Shown piece after piece: positions 25,768 through 34,797 of a DNA stretch of 64,000 nt. A program made the position numbers and the translations under genes. This stretch comes from Pseudomonas sp. CCI4.2. Its GTDB lineage: Bacteria > Pseudomonadota > Gammaproteobacteria > Pseudomonadales > Pseudomonadaceae. Location of the stretch: positions 2,696,001 through 2,760,000 of the forward strand of contig NZ_CP133781.1 of NCBI RefSeq assembly GCF_034350045.1, in the 5' to 3' direction. Numbering within the stretch: the first letter of the stretch is position 1; every line of letters begins with the position of its first letter. Below the pieces are notes generated by a model, which saw nothing but the letters and a program-made list of their open reading frames with translations, did no database searches and had not been told where the DNA came from.

Positions 25768-26604
25768 TCAGTCTGGAAGATTTGAGCAGCGTTTTCGGTA
25801 GTCGGCCGGGGTCATGCGGTAGGCCCGCTGAAACCAGCGGCCAAGGTGGCTTTGATCCGCAAACCCGAGGGCGGCGGCGACCTCCACCGGTGATTGACCG
25901 GCTGCCAGCAACCGCCGAGCCTTGGCTAGACGTAGCTGGACCAGGTACGCGTGAGGCGCCAATCCGAACGCCGCTTTAAACGCTCGGGTCAGGCGAAAGC
26001 GGTCTACGCCGGACACCCGAGCCAAGTCGTCCAGACCGATGTCTTGATCCATGTGGCTGTGCAGGTATTCCCGCGTTTTGTGGGCGACCAGCGGCATACG
26101 CGGGTCGGGGGACAGTTGCGAGCGCCAGCGCAAATGGCTGGTCAGGCTGGCGATCAAGGTATCGAGTGCGGTCTGGCGCACGATGCGCATTTCATGGCTG
26201 TGCAGGCTTTGGAACGCATTGGCGGTGGCGATGGCCAGGCGCGGATCGTCCGCCAACGTGGCGGCAAAGCTCACTTGGCTGTGTTCAGGCGTGTCTTCGA
26301 ACAGCGAGCGCAACTCGCGGTCCAGCCATTGTGGGTCCAGGTACAAGGTTCGGTAGGTGAAACCTTCCGGTGCGGGGGCATCGCCGTCGTGTACTTCCCC
26401 AGGCTCCAGCAAAAACACCCGGCCCGGCGTACTCAAATGCCGCTGCCGTCGGCAGTTGAATTGCTGAACGCCTTGTTCTGTGACGCCTACCAGATAACTG
26501 TCATGCCAATGAGGATCGTAGGCATGCCCCTCAAAATGAGCGCGAATAGTCTCGATCCCTGACTCTGCGTCCTGCTTCAAATCGATCCAGTTACGCGGCG
26601 TCAT
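25768..26604 (-). CDS. AraC-family regulator with cupin sensor domain
   Basis: Start at ATG 26604 (GAAGGAGTTAGCGCC upstream). The 278-residue protein has an N-terminal cupin-like domain with two His-rich strands (HAYDPHWHDSYLVGVTEQG, VFLLEPGEVHDGDA) and a C-terminal AraC double helix-turn-helix (IGLDDLARVSGVDRFRLTRAF, VEVAAALGFADQSHLGRWF). It is probably the regulator of the LysE gene just downstream. This architecture is typical for amino-acid-responsive exporter control. Confidence 0.9.
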   Translation of the reverse strand: MTPRNWIDLKQDAESGIETIRAHFEGHAYDPHWHDSYLVGVTEQGVQQFNCRRQRHLSTPGRVFLLEPGEVHDGDAPAPEGFTYRTLYLDPQWLDRELRSLFEDTPEHSQVSFAATLADDPRLAIATANAFQSLHSHEMRIVRQTALDTLIASLTSHLRWRSQLSPDPRMPLVAHKTREYLHSHMDQDIGLDDLARVSGVDRFRLTRAFKAAFGLAPHAYLVQLRLAKARRLLAAGQSPVEVAAALGFADQSHLGRWFQRAYRMTPADYRKRCSNLPD

Positions 26605-26781
26605 GGCGCTAACTCCTTCTTCGAAATGCCCCGTTCTTGTAGGAGCCAACGGTCTACTCGTTTGGGGGTGCCTGCACCACCGTAGCGCGTAGCCGGATAG
26701 CGTGTCTGGAACATTTGTGCACTTACCGACAAAGAGTGCCTCAACAACGACGCAGGTGTTTCAAATAAATAAAAGTCGCGG

Positions 26782-26880
26782 CTAGAATTCATCACGGGTG
26801 GCGCACCACTTGAGCAGGGGGCGCGCCGCATTGAAAATCTCTTTCAGCGCCGGCGCTGCCTGCTCGGTTTGATCACTCAT
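26782..26880 (-). CDS. Possible 32-residue peptide
   Basis: An ATG-started frame encodes 32 residues (MSDQTEQAAPALKEIFNAAR at the start, ending CATRDEF). It has natural-looking amino-acid composition but no clear ribosome site, so it may be a gene remnant. The rest of the 26605-26980 gap holds a GTAGGAGCCAAC half-repeat (26639-26650) and no other signal. Confidence 0.25.
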   Translation of the reverse strand: MSDQTEQAAPALKEIFNAARPLLKWCATRDEF

Positions 26881-26980
26881 GGAATCGGTCATTCTCGACG
26901 TTGATGGTGTGGGTGCCGCAACTTCGCGCGGCAATTGTTATCAAACCCCTGTCGTTACGCTTTCGAACAGCAGGTAGGTG

Positions 26981-27301
26981 ATGAAGATTAAGCGATGTAC
27001 CGCAAAGTTGATGCTGAGCGCGCTATTAGGAATCGGCATGGTGGCTTTGGCTCATGCCGGTGCCAATGCCCCGACCGTCACGGACAACCGCAACAACAAT
27101 CCGTATAACAGCCCGATTCGCCGCGCCAACCCTAATAGCCGACAGGGCACCGAGTCGAGTATTCCGTCGAGCCGTGTCAGTCCGCAGACCAATCCTCGAC
27201 CGCCGACTCTTGAAAATGGAGGCATCGGCAACGGCGCTCAACCGCGTCAGCCACCTTCCGAGGCGCCTTCGAGCCCCCCAAGCAGAGCCCTGAATAGATA
27301 G
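26981..27301 (+). CDS. Exported proline/asparagine-rich protein
   Basis: From ATG 26981 (GCAGGTAGGTG upstream) the product has 106 residues: a signal peptide of about 27 residues ending AHA, then a low-complexity, disordered mature part rich in Asn, Pro, Ser and Arg (DNRNNNPYNSPIRRANPNSR). There are no cysteines and no recognised domain. It could be a periplasmic or cell-surface spacer-like protein. Function unknown. Confidence 0.65.
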   Translation: MKIKRCTAKLMLSALLGIGMVALAHAGANAPTVTDNRNNNPYNSPIRRANPNSRQGTESSIPSSRVSPQTNPRPPTLENGGIGNGAQPRQPPSEAPSSPPSRALNR

Positions 27302-27322
27302 ACGGCTGCGAAGCCGGGACAG

Positions 27323-27698
27323 CTCTGGGGTTTCATTAACACGGTTGATAGCCAGCAGCCGCAGACACTGTGGGAGTAGGCTTGCCTGCGAAGACGCCGA
27401 TGATCAGCGCCGCTGATGTCGACCTGAAACCTGGGGGGCGCTTGCACTGACGCTTTCGTTGGCAAGCCAACTCCCACAGAAATCTGAAATCTGTGCCTTG
27501 CCCTATACGGCTCTGGGGTTTCATTAGCACGGTTGATAGCCAGCAGCCGCAGACACTGTGGGAGTAGGCTTGCCTGCGAAGACGCCCATGATCGCGCCGC
27601 TGATGTCGACCTGAAACCTGGGGCGCTTGCACTGACGCTTTCGTTGGCAAGCCTCCCACAGAGACTTTTGGCAGACACAGAATAGTAGGCACTGAAAT
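27323..27698. repeat. Tandem direct duplication of a 188 bp REP-containing unit
   Basis: Two head-to-tail units with a 188 bp period (27323-27510 and 27511-27698) each begin with a segment around GGTTGATAGCCAGCAGCCGC. Each contains the paired inverted element CTGTGGGAGTAGGCTTGCC...CTCCCACAG (27368-27479 and 27556-27661). The second unit has lost AACT in its right arm and a few internal bases. The same element stands at 18332-18439, and part of the flanking sequence (AGACTTTTGGCAGACAC) is shared with that locus. Confidence 0.85.
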
Positions 27699-27719
27699 CT
27701 GATCGTAGCTTTCGGCAGC

Positions 27720-27783
27720 GCCAAAATCCGTGGGACCGAATTCATTCGGGAAGGCTTCGGTCCTGACACGCTGCAATCTCAAA
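27720..27783. repeat. Dispersed element with GTGGGACCGAATTCATTC core, copy 3
   Basis: About 64 bp nearly identical to 51822-51884: GTGGGACCGAATTCATTC is followed by a shared tail through GACACGCTGCAATCTCAAA. Shorter matches are found at 18268-18285 and 18529-18546. Confidence 0.8.
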
Positions 27784-27832
27784 ATCTCTTATCGAGAAAA
27801 CCATAACCCATTGAAATATAGATATTTAAACG

Positions 27833-27924
27833 GTAGGAGCGCGCTTGCCCGCGATGGATCGCGAAGCGGTCCCGGAGTCGCTGATTTACGACTGCTGCGC
27901 AGCCGATCGCGAGCCCGCTCCTAC
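27833..27924. repeat. REP-like inverted pair overlapping a stop codon
   Basis: GTAGGAGC (27833-27840) and GCTCCTAC (27917-27924) enclose the usual GCGCGCTTGCCCGCGAT core and its partner ATCGCGAGC. The right arm covers the stop codon of the LysE-type gene. A T-run follows on the plus strand. Confidence 0.75.
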
Positions 27925-28556
27925 AGTTTTTTCAGTAAACCGGGCACTGAATGCACCAGCGCGTTAATCGCGAAGCCGATGAACATTATCCCGCAGACAC
28001 GAGTAATGGCTACTTCATGACGTACGTACACCGCTCGCACATGCCGGGCACCGACGATGGCGACGACGATGGCGTACGCTGCAATGCCGCCGATGAAACT
28101 GAGCAGAATCATCGCCGGCAGCATTGACCAATTCAGCAGCTCGGCGCGGCTGGAAATCAACGCGGTAAAAGTTGCCACTGCAACTGGATAGGCCTTTGGG
28201 TTGGTTAGGCCAAATGTCACGCCATGCCAAAAGGGCTGACGCGCAACGCTCTGGGGTTGATCGTTATGACTGCGTTTGGCACTCAAGGCGCGCAGGCCTA
28301 GCCAGAACAGGTAAAGTCCACTGAGCACCCCAAGTACATCGAACGCGGTACTGCCGATGACCCTGGCACCGACAATTGCGACCAGAGCGGTGCTGCACCA
28401 GACCACGTCGCCCAGCAAGTGCCCGCTAAGAAAGGCCGCCCCGGCGCGTCGTCCTTGCGCGGCGCCAATACCGAACACCGCTAATACGCCGGGACCTGGG
28501 GTGATGCCATAAATAAAGCCGGAGGCCAGTACCGCTAACAGCAGGGAAGGGGTCAT
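27921..28556 (-). CDS. LysE-family exporter (second copy)
   Basis: From ATG 28556 (CAAGGAATATCGGC upstream) the protein has 211 residues, six membrane helices and the signature GFIYGITPGPGVLAVF. TNPKAYPVAVATF marks the mid-protein motif. It is only distantly similar to the LysE protein at 25098-25715, so it is not a recent duplicate. The exported compound is unknown. Its stop codon lies inside a REP-like palindrome. It is divergent from the dehydrogenase gene at 28700. Confidence 0.87.
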   Translation of the reverse strand: MTPSLLLAVLASGFIYGITPGPGVLAVFGIGAAQGRRAGAAFLSGHLLGDVVWCSTALVAIVGARVIGSTAFDVLGVLSGLYLFWLGLRALSAKRSHNDQPQSVARQPFWHGVTFGLTNPKAYPVAVATFTALISSRAELLNWSMLPAMILLSFIGGIAAYAIVVAIVGARHVRAVYVRHEVAITRVCGIMFIGFAINALVHSVPGLLKKL

Positions 28557-28699
28557 GCCGATATTCCTTGAAAGGTCGCCGGGGAGTCTAATCCACACGG
28601 CACGGTCATACCCCTGTAGTCGCGGATTAATCGCGATTTACCGGATGCAGTGGATACACCCTTCTAGAACCATCATTTTTTCAACCGGAGAGCAGACGC

Positions 28700-29575
28700 A
28701 TGAAAATCGGATTTGTCGGACTCGGCAACATGGGCCAGGCCATGGCCAGCAACCTGTTGAAAGGCGGTCACGAATTGTGGGTGTGGAACCGTTCGCCCGC
28801 ACCGGTACAAAAGCTGGTTGAGCTAGGCGCCCATGCGGCAGCCGACGCGCAAAAGGCGTTTGAGGCGGACATCGTGTTCAGCATGCTCGCAGACGACCAA
28901 GCCTTGCGCGCGGTGCTGCTGGATTCAGGCCTGCTGAAAAACCTCAAGGCGCCGTTGATTCACGTCAACATGGCCACCATCGCCGTGGCGTTTGCCGAAG
29001 AGCTGGCCACTTTGCACCAGGCCCAAGGCGTGGCCTACATCGCCGCGCCGGTGATGGGTCGTCCCGATGTGGCCGCCAGCGCCAACCTGAATATTCTGGC
29101 GGCGGGTCCCGCGTCGGCCATCGAGCAGGTCCAACCGCTGTTCGATCTTATCGGGCGCAAAACCTGGCCCCTCGGTGAAAAAGCCGCCAGCGCCAACGTG
29201 ATGAAACTCGCGGTCAATTTCATGCTGGCCTCGGCCATCGAGTCCATGGGGGAAGCGGCGGTGTTGGTGGGGGCGTACGGCATCGAGTCGGCAAAAATGA
29301 TCGAGCTGATCTCCAGCAGCATTTTTCCCGGCCCGGTCTATCAGGGCTACGGCGCATTGATCGCTGAACGTCGTTACGAACCTGCTGCGTTCAAAGCGTC
29401 GTTGGGCCTTAAAGATGTCGGTCTGGCGTTGGCGGCGGCAGAGCGGGTTTCGGTTGCACTGCCCATGGCCGAGTTGGTCCACGAAAGCCTGCTGGATGCC
29501 CAGGCGCACGACGAAGGCCACATGGACCTTGCCGTGTTGGGGCAGGTTGCCGAGCGTCGTGCTAAACGCAATTGA
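28700..29575 (+). CDS. NAD(P)-dependent 3-hydroxyisobutyrate-dehydrogenase-family enzyme
   Basis: The 291-residue protein begins with the beta-hydroxyacid dehydrogenase signature KIGFVGLGNMGQAMASNLLK (dinucleotide-binding GxGxMG at residues 7-12). It also has the substrate-binding VAYIAAPVMGRPDVA and the helix with the likely catalytic Lys in SANVMKLAVNFML. The family reduces or oxidises small hydroxyacids or succinic semialdehyde-like aldehydes. GGAGAGCAGACGC precedes the ATG. A strong hairpin follows the stop. It is monocistronic, next to a LysE exporter gene. Confidence 0.9.
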   Translation: MKIGFVGLGNMGQAMASNLLKGGHELWVWNRSPAPVQKLVELGAHAAADAQKAFEADIVFSMLADDQALRAVLLDSGLLKNLKAPLIHVNMATIAVAFAEELATLHQAQGVAYIAAPVMGRPDVAASANLNILAAGPASAIEQVQPLFDLIGRKTWPLGEKAASANVMKLAVNFMLASAIESMGEAAVLVGAYGIESAKMIELISSSIFPGPVYQGYGALIAERRYEPAAFKASLGLKDVGLALAAAERVSVALPMAELVHESLLDAQAHDEGHMDLAVLGQVAERRAKRN

Positions 29576-29586
29576 TCAGGTGTCCA

Positions 29587-29614
29587 AAGGCGCGCCGGCT
29601 TTTAGGCGCGCCTT
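29587..29614. terminator. Strong hairpin between convergent genes
   Basis: AAGGCGCGCC and GGCGCGCCTT form a perfect 10 bp stem around GGCTTTTA. No T-run follows, so it may terminate only weakly, or protect 3' ends. Confidence 0.5.
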
Positions 29615-29640
29615 GCAAACCACTAACGATTAACCACGAA

Positions 29641-31808
29641 CTACAACGAGGCCGCAGACTTTCCTCGGCCATTGCTGACCTCGAACTGTCCCACCAGTTT
29701 TTGCAGTTTGTTTGCGTTGAGGCGCACGATTTCCGCGCTGTTCTGTAGTACCACGACGGTTTCGCGCATTTCCCCCGAGGCCAAGTCGACCCGTTTTATC
29801 GTCTTGCCATAATCCAGGCTGCGGTCGCTGAGCTGCTGGATGATATTAATCATGCTCTCTACTTCTTGATGCAATTGAGCATCTTGCGAAGAGGCTTCCT
29901 GGGTGGCGCGTAAGTGGTTGTCGACGTCCTGTACGCCGCTTTCCATAAACGCTACCGCTTGCTGGGTTTCGCTTTGCAGGCCCTCGACCATGTGTTTGAT
30001 GTCGTCGGCAGCGCTGGCGGTACGGATTGCCAAGCTGCGCACTTCGTCGGCCACCACCGCAAAACCACGGCCATGCTCACCGGCTCGTGCGGCTTCAATG
30101 GCGGCGTTGAGCGCCAGCAAGTTGGTTTGATTGGTGATGTTGGTGATCAACCCGATGATGTTGCCGATTTGCGCCATCCGATTGTCAAGCGACTGCACGC
30201 TGGACGCTGAGCGCTCCACCACGTCGCGGATCGATTGGGTGCCGACACGGACTGCCTCGAACTGCTCGCGGGCGTGTCGAACAACCTCGTCCATGGCCCT
30301 TTTCATTTGCTCGGCGGTCAACGACGCTTGGTTGATTTCGCCCAGCTGACCCTCAACGATCAGCATCATGCGGTTCACTGCATCGGCCACTTCGCTGGAG
30401 GTGAAACCGGCCTCCTGGCTGCTGCCGAGCATCAGTTCGTTGGTTTTACCCATGCTCTGAGAGGCGTGGATCACTTGGCCCACTACCGCGTCCAAGTGAT
30501 CAATAAAACTGTTGATCCAACGGCCCATGTCACCGGTTTCGTCATTGGCCATTTTGCCCGTATCCAACCGCTGGCGCAGGTTGCCTTCGCCTTCGGCAAT
30601 GGTCCGAATCACGTCGGTCATTTCGCTCAACCGGACCGCCAGCCGTTTAGGCCCAAGCGATGAGAACAGCAGGCCGTCAGCGCCATGCTCAGGACTTGAA
30701 TAATATCGATCGGTAATTGGTTCAGGCCGCTGTAATGCTGGACCAGGTAATTACAGGCGAACAAACCGCCCATGGTTGCCAGATAAGGCTTCATCAAGCC
30801 GTAGCTCAATGACCGGCGCCGGTAGACTTCCTCCAGGTCGGCCTCACACATCATGCCCCACTGGTCCAGTGAGCCGGGCATCTGAAAGGTCACGCCTTTG
30901 CCAATCACTGGAATGTGCCGGTAATCGGCATATCCGGGATAGGTGACAAACAGGTTGGAACCGGCGCGAATCGTCTCACGCACCCCAGGGTGCAGTTGTT
31001 GAGTTGCCGGATCGATGAAACGCAGTTCAAGTTCAGTATGACGCTGGATCTTCACCGACCCCCAGGCGGTGTTCACGCCGGACTTGAGGTTTTCGCCGTG
31101 GGTGAAGGCGTTGTCCTCGAAGCGCGAGCGGGACAGCGCGATACCCGGTTGCACACTGCGATCAAAGGTGGCTTTGACCATAAACAGGTAATTGTCGCCT
31201 GACTCCGGGTAAATATGCCCTGCTTCGCGCTGGATCAAATCCCCCAATACATCGTTCGGCACGCGTGCGCACAAACAGCCTACGGCCTTGCCGTTGAGCA
31301 GCAGCGGTTGATAGAACATCAAGGTGACTTCGTCATGGAACCGCGACGACGAGGCACCGATTTTCAACGTCAGCGGATCGATGTAGGGGCCATGCAGGAA
31401 CGGTTTTTTTAGCCCTTCAGCCAATGCGAGTCCGTTTAAATCTTTGCTTTTGCAGTGCGCCGGGTACGTCGAGGCAATGACTTCGCCATGGATATCGACG
31501 ACGAACAGCTCGGACAAGTCAGACGCCTGATTAAGCTTCTCCTTGAGCATCGCGCTGTCTATTCGGCTCAGATCACCCCCAATGTTGTTGCTCAACTCAC
31601 CCAGGTGGTCCCAGTACTCCTGCGCCCAGTGCTGGAGCAATTTCATCCGGGTTTGAGCAATGGACTCGAACGTGCTTTCTATCACCGGATAGAGCGCTCT
31701 GTTCAAGCGGCACGAACGAAGCATGGCCAGTTTTCCGGTGTTACCAAACCAGGGTAACCATCGCTTTTCGGTGGAAGAAAGCTGCATAGATTCACTGCGT
31801 AATGTCAT
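29641..31808 (-). pseudogene. Methyl-accepting chemotaxis protein with a frameshift
   Basis: A receptor gene starts at ATG 31808 behind AAGGAG and runs through a Cache-like sensor part (ELFVVDIHGEVIASTYPAHC, VGCLCARVPND) and a membrane segment. Around 30665-30675 (minus-strand GCCTGCTGTTC) the frame breaks and ends soon after. One extra base there would restore [18 protein letters not shown], which continues in the second frame as HAMP-like and signalling domains ([21 protein letters not shown]) to 29641. Both halves are otherwise intact, so the event is recent, or a sequencing error. If real, the receptor is inactive or made only by frameshifting. Confidence 0.8.
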
Positions 31809-32011
31809 GCCGTACTCCTTAAAACAGCGGCATTGGGGATTCCCCACCTATGCAAGAAATGCGCCAGATTGTGGCATTCATACTCAGAAGGCTTCTGCGA
31901 TATGGCTTACAAGTGATAAATCTGTCGCATATGAGGAAATAGATGTCGCCATTGATGCCCCGTAAACGCGCGCTTCCTGATATCCGCGTACCTGATATCG
32001 GGCGCTGTGGA

Positions 32012-33226
32012 TTATTTAGGGAGTTCCTGACCCAATGCATGGGTGGTGTTTTCCTGCGCCACTTTTCGCAATGCCACGCTTTCCCACGTCGCCACGATGA
32101 GCAAAATACCGGTGGTCAGCGAGCCCAGTGCCAGCGCTGATAACCACTGGGCGAATGCAAACGGCGCAAGGACTACCAGCAGCAATAAGCCGATCAAATG
32201 CGACAGCGGAAGGATGATTCGCGAGGCGGTGACCATCTTGAACAGCGCCGTACCCAGCAGGTAAAGCGCCGGCCCGGCAAGGATGGCGCTGATGCCGGGG
32301 CCGGTGGCGTGGTCGGTGTGCATCAGCACCAATTCATCGGCCACCGCGCTGGCGATGATTCCGGCAATGATTAACGCGTGCAGGTAGGTGTACGCCACAC
32401 GCGCTTCGCGGCCGGGGTCCTCGGAGTTAGCGATGCGATGGAGGGCGCGCTCAGCGCCGCTGTCGAAATACACCCACCACATGGCGACACTGCCGAGCAC
32501 CGCGACCAGAAACGCGATCACCGTACTCAGTGTCAGCTCCAGTTGACCAAAGGTAGCACCCGTGACCAGCAGCGACTCACCCAACGCAATGATCACGAAC
32601 AATGCGCAGCGTTCGGCCATGTGATTGCCTTCGATGTTCCAGTCATCCAGGCTCGAACGCCCCAGCCCAGGCACCCAGAAATAGACCGAGGGTGAAATCA
32701 GCTCGATCACCAACGCCACCCCCCAGAGTCCGATGCGCAGGCCATCGTCGAGCAGGCCTCCGCCAATCCAGAACACCCCGGCGCACAGCAGCCACACCAA
32801 TATCCGTTGAAAATTGCGGGTCATGTTCAGCGGTTCATGACGCACTGCCCAGATCGCGAAGGAGGTTCGCCCCACCTGCATAGCGACGTAGGCGAAGGCA
32901 AACATCGGTCCGCGATCAGTAAATGCATTGGGTATCGACACCGACAACAGCAACCCGGCCAACATCAAGGCGAACAGCGCCAGGCGCACGGGGATGCGTT
33001 CCGGGTCGAGCCAGTTGGTGATCCACGAGGTAAAAATCCACACCCACCACACCGCCAGAAGCAGCATCGTCACCTGCAGCGCGCCTTGCACTGTGAGGTT
33101 GGCGAGCAGCGAGTGGGACAGTTGGGTGACGGCAAAAACAAATACCAGATCGAAAAACAATTCAATCATGCCGACCTTGCCACTGTCGTGACTGCCACGG
33201 CTACGCAGTAGAGATGAAGGACTCAT
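32012..33226 (-). CDS. Low-temperature-requirement A (LtrA) family membrane protein
   Basis: With ATG 33226 the protein has 404 residues; a TTG start at 33268 would add 14. The LtrA hallmarks are present: an N-terminal VGMIELFFDLVFVFAVTQLSH and WWVWIFTSWITNWLDPER, with about ten membrane helices and the late HMAERCALFVIIALGES motif. In Listeria, ltrA mutants grow poorly in the cold; the biochemical role is not known. The neighbouring genes give no further clue. It is divergent from the MFS transporter gene. Confidence 0.88.
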   Translation of the reverse strand: MSPSSLLRSRGSHDSGKVGMIELFFDLVFVFAVTQLSHSLLANLTVQGALQVTMLLLAVWWVWIFTSWITNWLDPERIPVRLALFALMLAGLLLSVSIPNAFTDRGPMFAFAYVAMQVGRTSFAIWAVRHEPLNMTRNFQRILVWLLCAGVFWIGGGLLDDGLRIGLWGVALVIELISPSVYFWVPGLGRSSLDDWNIEGNHMAERCALFVIIALGESLLVTGATFGQLELTLSTVIAFLVAVLGSVAMWWVYFDSGAERALHRIANSEDPGREARVAYTYLHALIIAGIIASAVADELVLMHTDHATGPGISAILAGPALYLLGTALFKMVTASRIILPLSHLIGLLLLVVLAPFAFAQWLSALALGSLTTGILLIVATWESVALRKVAQENTTHALGQELPK

Positions 33227-33423
33227 GTAGGGCGGCTCGGAGGTCGGTGGGCTGATGTGCAACTTCAAGCAGTCAGCTTAGGGTGTAACCAGCAGACTCG
33301 CCTGCGCAGCTGTTGGTTCAGCCGTTGCTTGCTCGGCGCCGGGTGCGCTTTGCTATGCTTGGCGTCTGCGTCCGGGCGATCACTGCCCCGTGACAGGTTC
33401 AAGCACCTCGTTTCGGATTTTTC

Positions 33424-34797
33424 ATGACTGCCATTCAGCAACCTCGCACCCAGTCGCTGTCCAGGGCTGACTACAAAACCCTGGGCCTGGCGGCGCTGGG
33501 CGGCGCGTTGGAAATCTATGACTTCATCATTTTTGTGTTCTTCGCACTCACCCTGAGCCAGCTGTTTTTTCCCCCAGAAATGCCACAGTGGCTGCGCCTG
33601 CTGCAAAGTTTCGGAATCTTCGTCACCGGTTATCTGGCGCGACCATTGGGCGGCATCCTGATGGCGCACTTCGCTGATCGGTTGGGCCGTAAGCGGGTAT
33701 TCAGCTTGAGCATTCTGTTGATGGCGTTGCCATGCCTGCTGATTGGGCTCATGCCGACCTACGCCCAAATCGGCTACTGGGCGCCGCTGATTTTGCTGGC
33801 GTTTCGCATCCTGCAAGGGGCTGCAGTGGGTGGCGAAGTGCCGAGCGCCTGGGTATTCGTGGCTGAACACGCACCGGCCGGCCATCGCGGGTATGCGCTG
33901 GGGGTGCTGCAAGCGGGCTTGACCTTCGGGTACCTATTGGGCGCGTTGGTGGCGACCTGGCTGGCGCGGGTTTACAGCCCGGCGGACATCCTCGATTTTG
34001 CGTGGCGGATTCCGTTCTTGTTGGGCGGCGTATTTGGGGTGGTTGGCGTCTGGTTGCGCCGTTGGTTGAGCGAGACCCCGGTGTTCATGGCGTTGCAGGC
34101 CCAGCGTGAAGCGTTGGGAGAATTCCCCTTGCGCGCGGTGCTGCGCGACCACCGACAAGCGCTGTTGCCGGCGGTTTTGCTGACCTGCGTGCTCACCTCG
34201 GCGGTGGTGGTGTTGGTGGTAATTACTCCCACTGTGATGCAACAACGTTTTGGCATGACGGCCAGCCACACCTTTGCGTTAAGTGCCGTGGGCATCGTGT
34301 TCCTCAACATCGGTTGTGTGCTGGCCGGTTGGGTGGTGGACCGGCTGGGCGCCTGGCGCGGCGTTATCGTCTACAGCCTGTTGCTGCCGTTGGGCGTTGG
34401 CGTGTTGTATGCCAGCCTGATAGGTGACTGGCTTTCCCCAGGCCTGGCCTATGCCATCGCGGGTTTGGCTTGCGGCATCGTCGGCGTAGTGCCCTCCGTG
34501 ATGGTCGGGCTGTTCCCGGCGCAAATCCGGGTCTCGGGTATTTCATTCACTTACAACATCGCCTATGCGTTGTGGGCCAGCACCACACCGTTGATGTTGA
34601 TTGCACTGATGCCGTGGAGCCCTTGGGTGTGTGTCGGCTACTGCGCGGTCATGGGCGCTGTCGGTTTAGCCACCGCTGCTTTTTTGGCCTGCGTCGCGCC
34701 ATGGAGGTTGATGGCGTGGTCGCCCGGTCGGCTCGCTAAACGAAGGGCTGGGTTACGGCGCTATGCTTGTTGCTCGAACAAGGTACGAGGTGACGGC
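33424..34797 (+). CDS. MFS metabolite:H+ symporter, no stop before the sigma gene
   Basis: The MFS part (about 440 residues) has twelve membrane helices and the MHS/ProP-type features: YDFIIFVFFA in helix 1, loop motif FADRLGRKRVF, and RILQGAAVGGEVPSAW in helix 4. Transported compound unknown, likely an organic acid or osmolyte. The frame has no stop where MFS homology ends (about 34740) and stays open through the next gene to 36051, giving one 875-residue frame. A stop (TAA, in GCTCGCTAA) lies one base out of frame at 34736-34738, so a one-base indel could have removed the natural end. The end given is just before the downstream ATG. Confidence 0.8.

Noticed and set aside
27323..27783. Regular direct repeats as a CRISPR array
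   Set aside because: There are only two units with a 188 bp period, both with long imperfect inverted arms; no short repeats with unique spacers and no cas genes.
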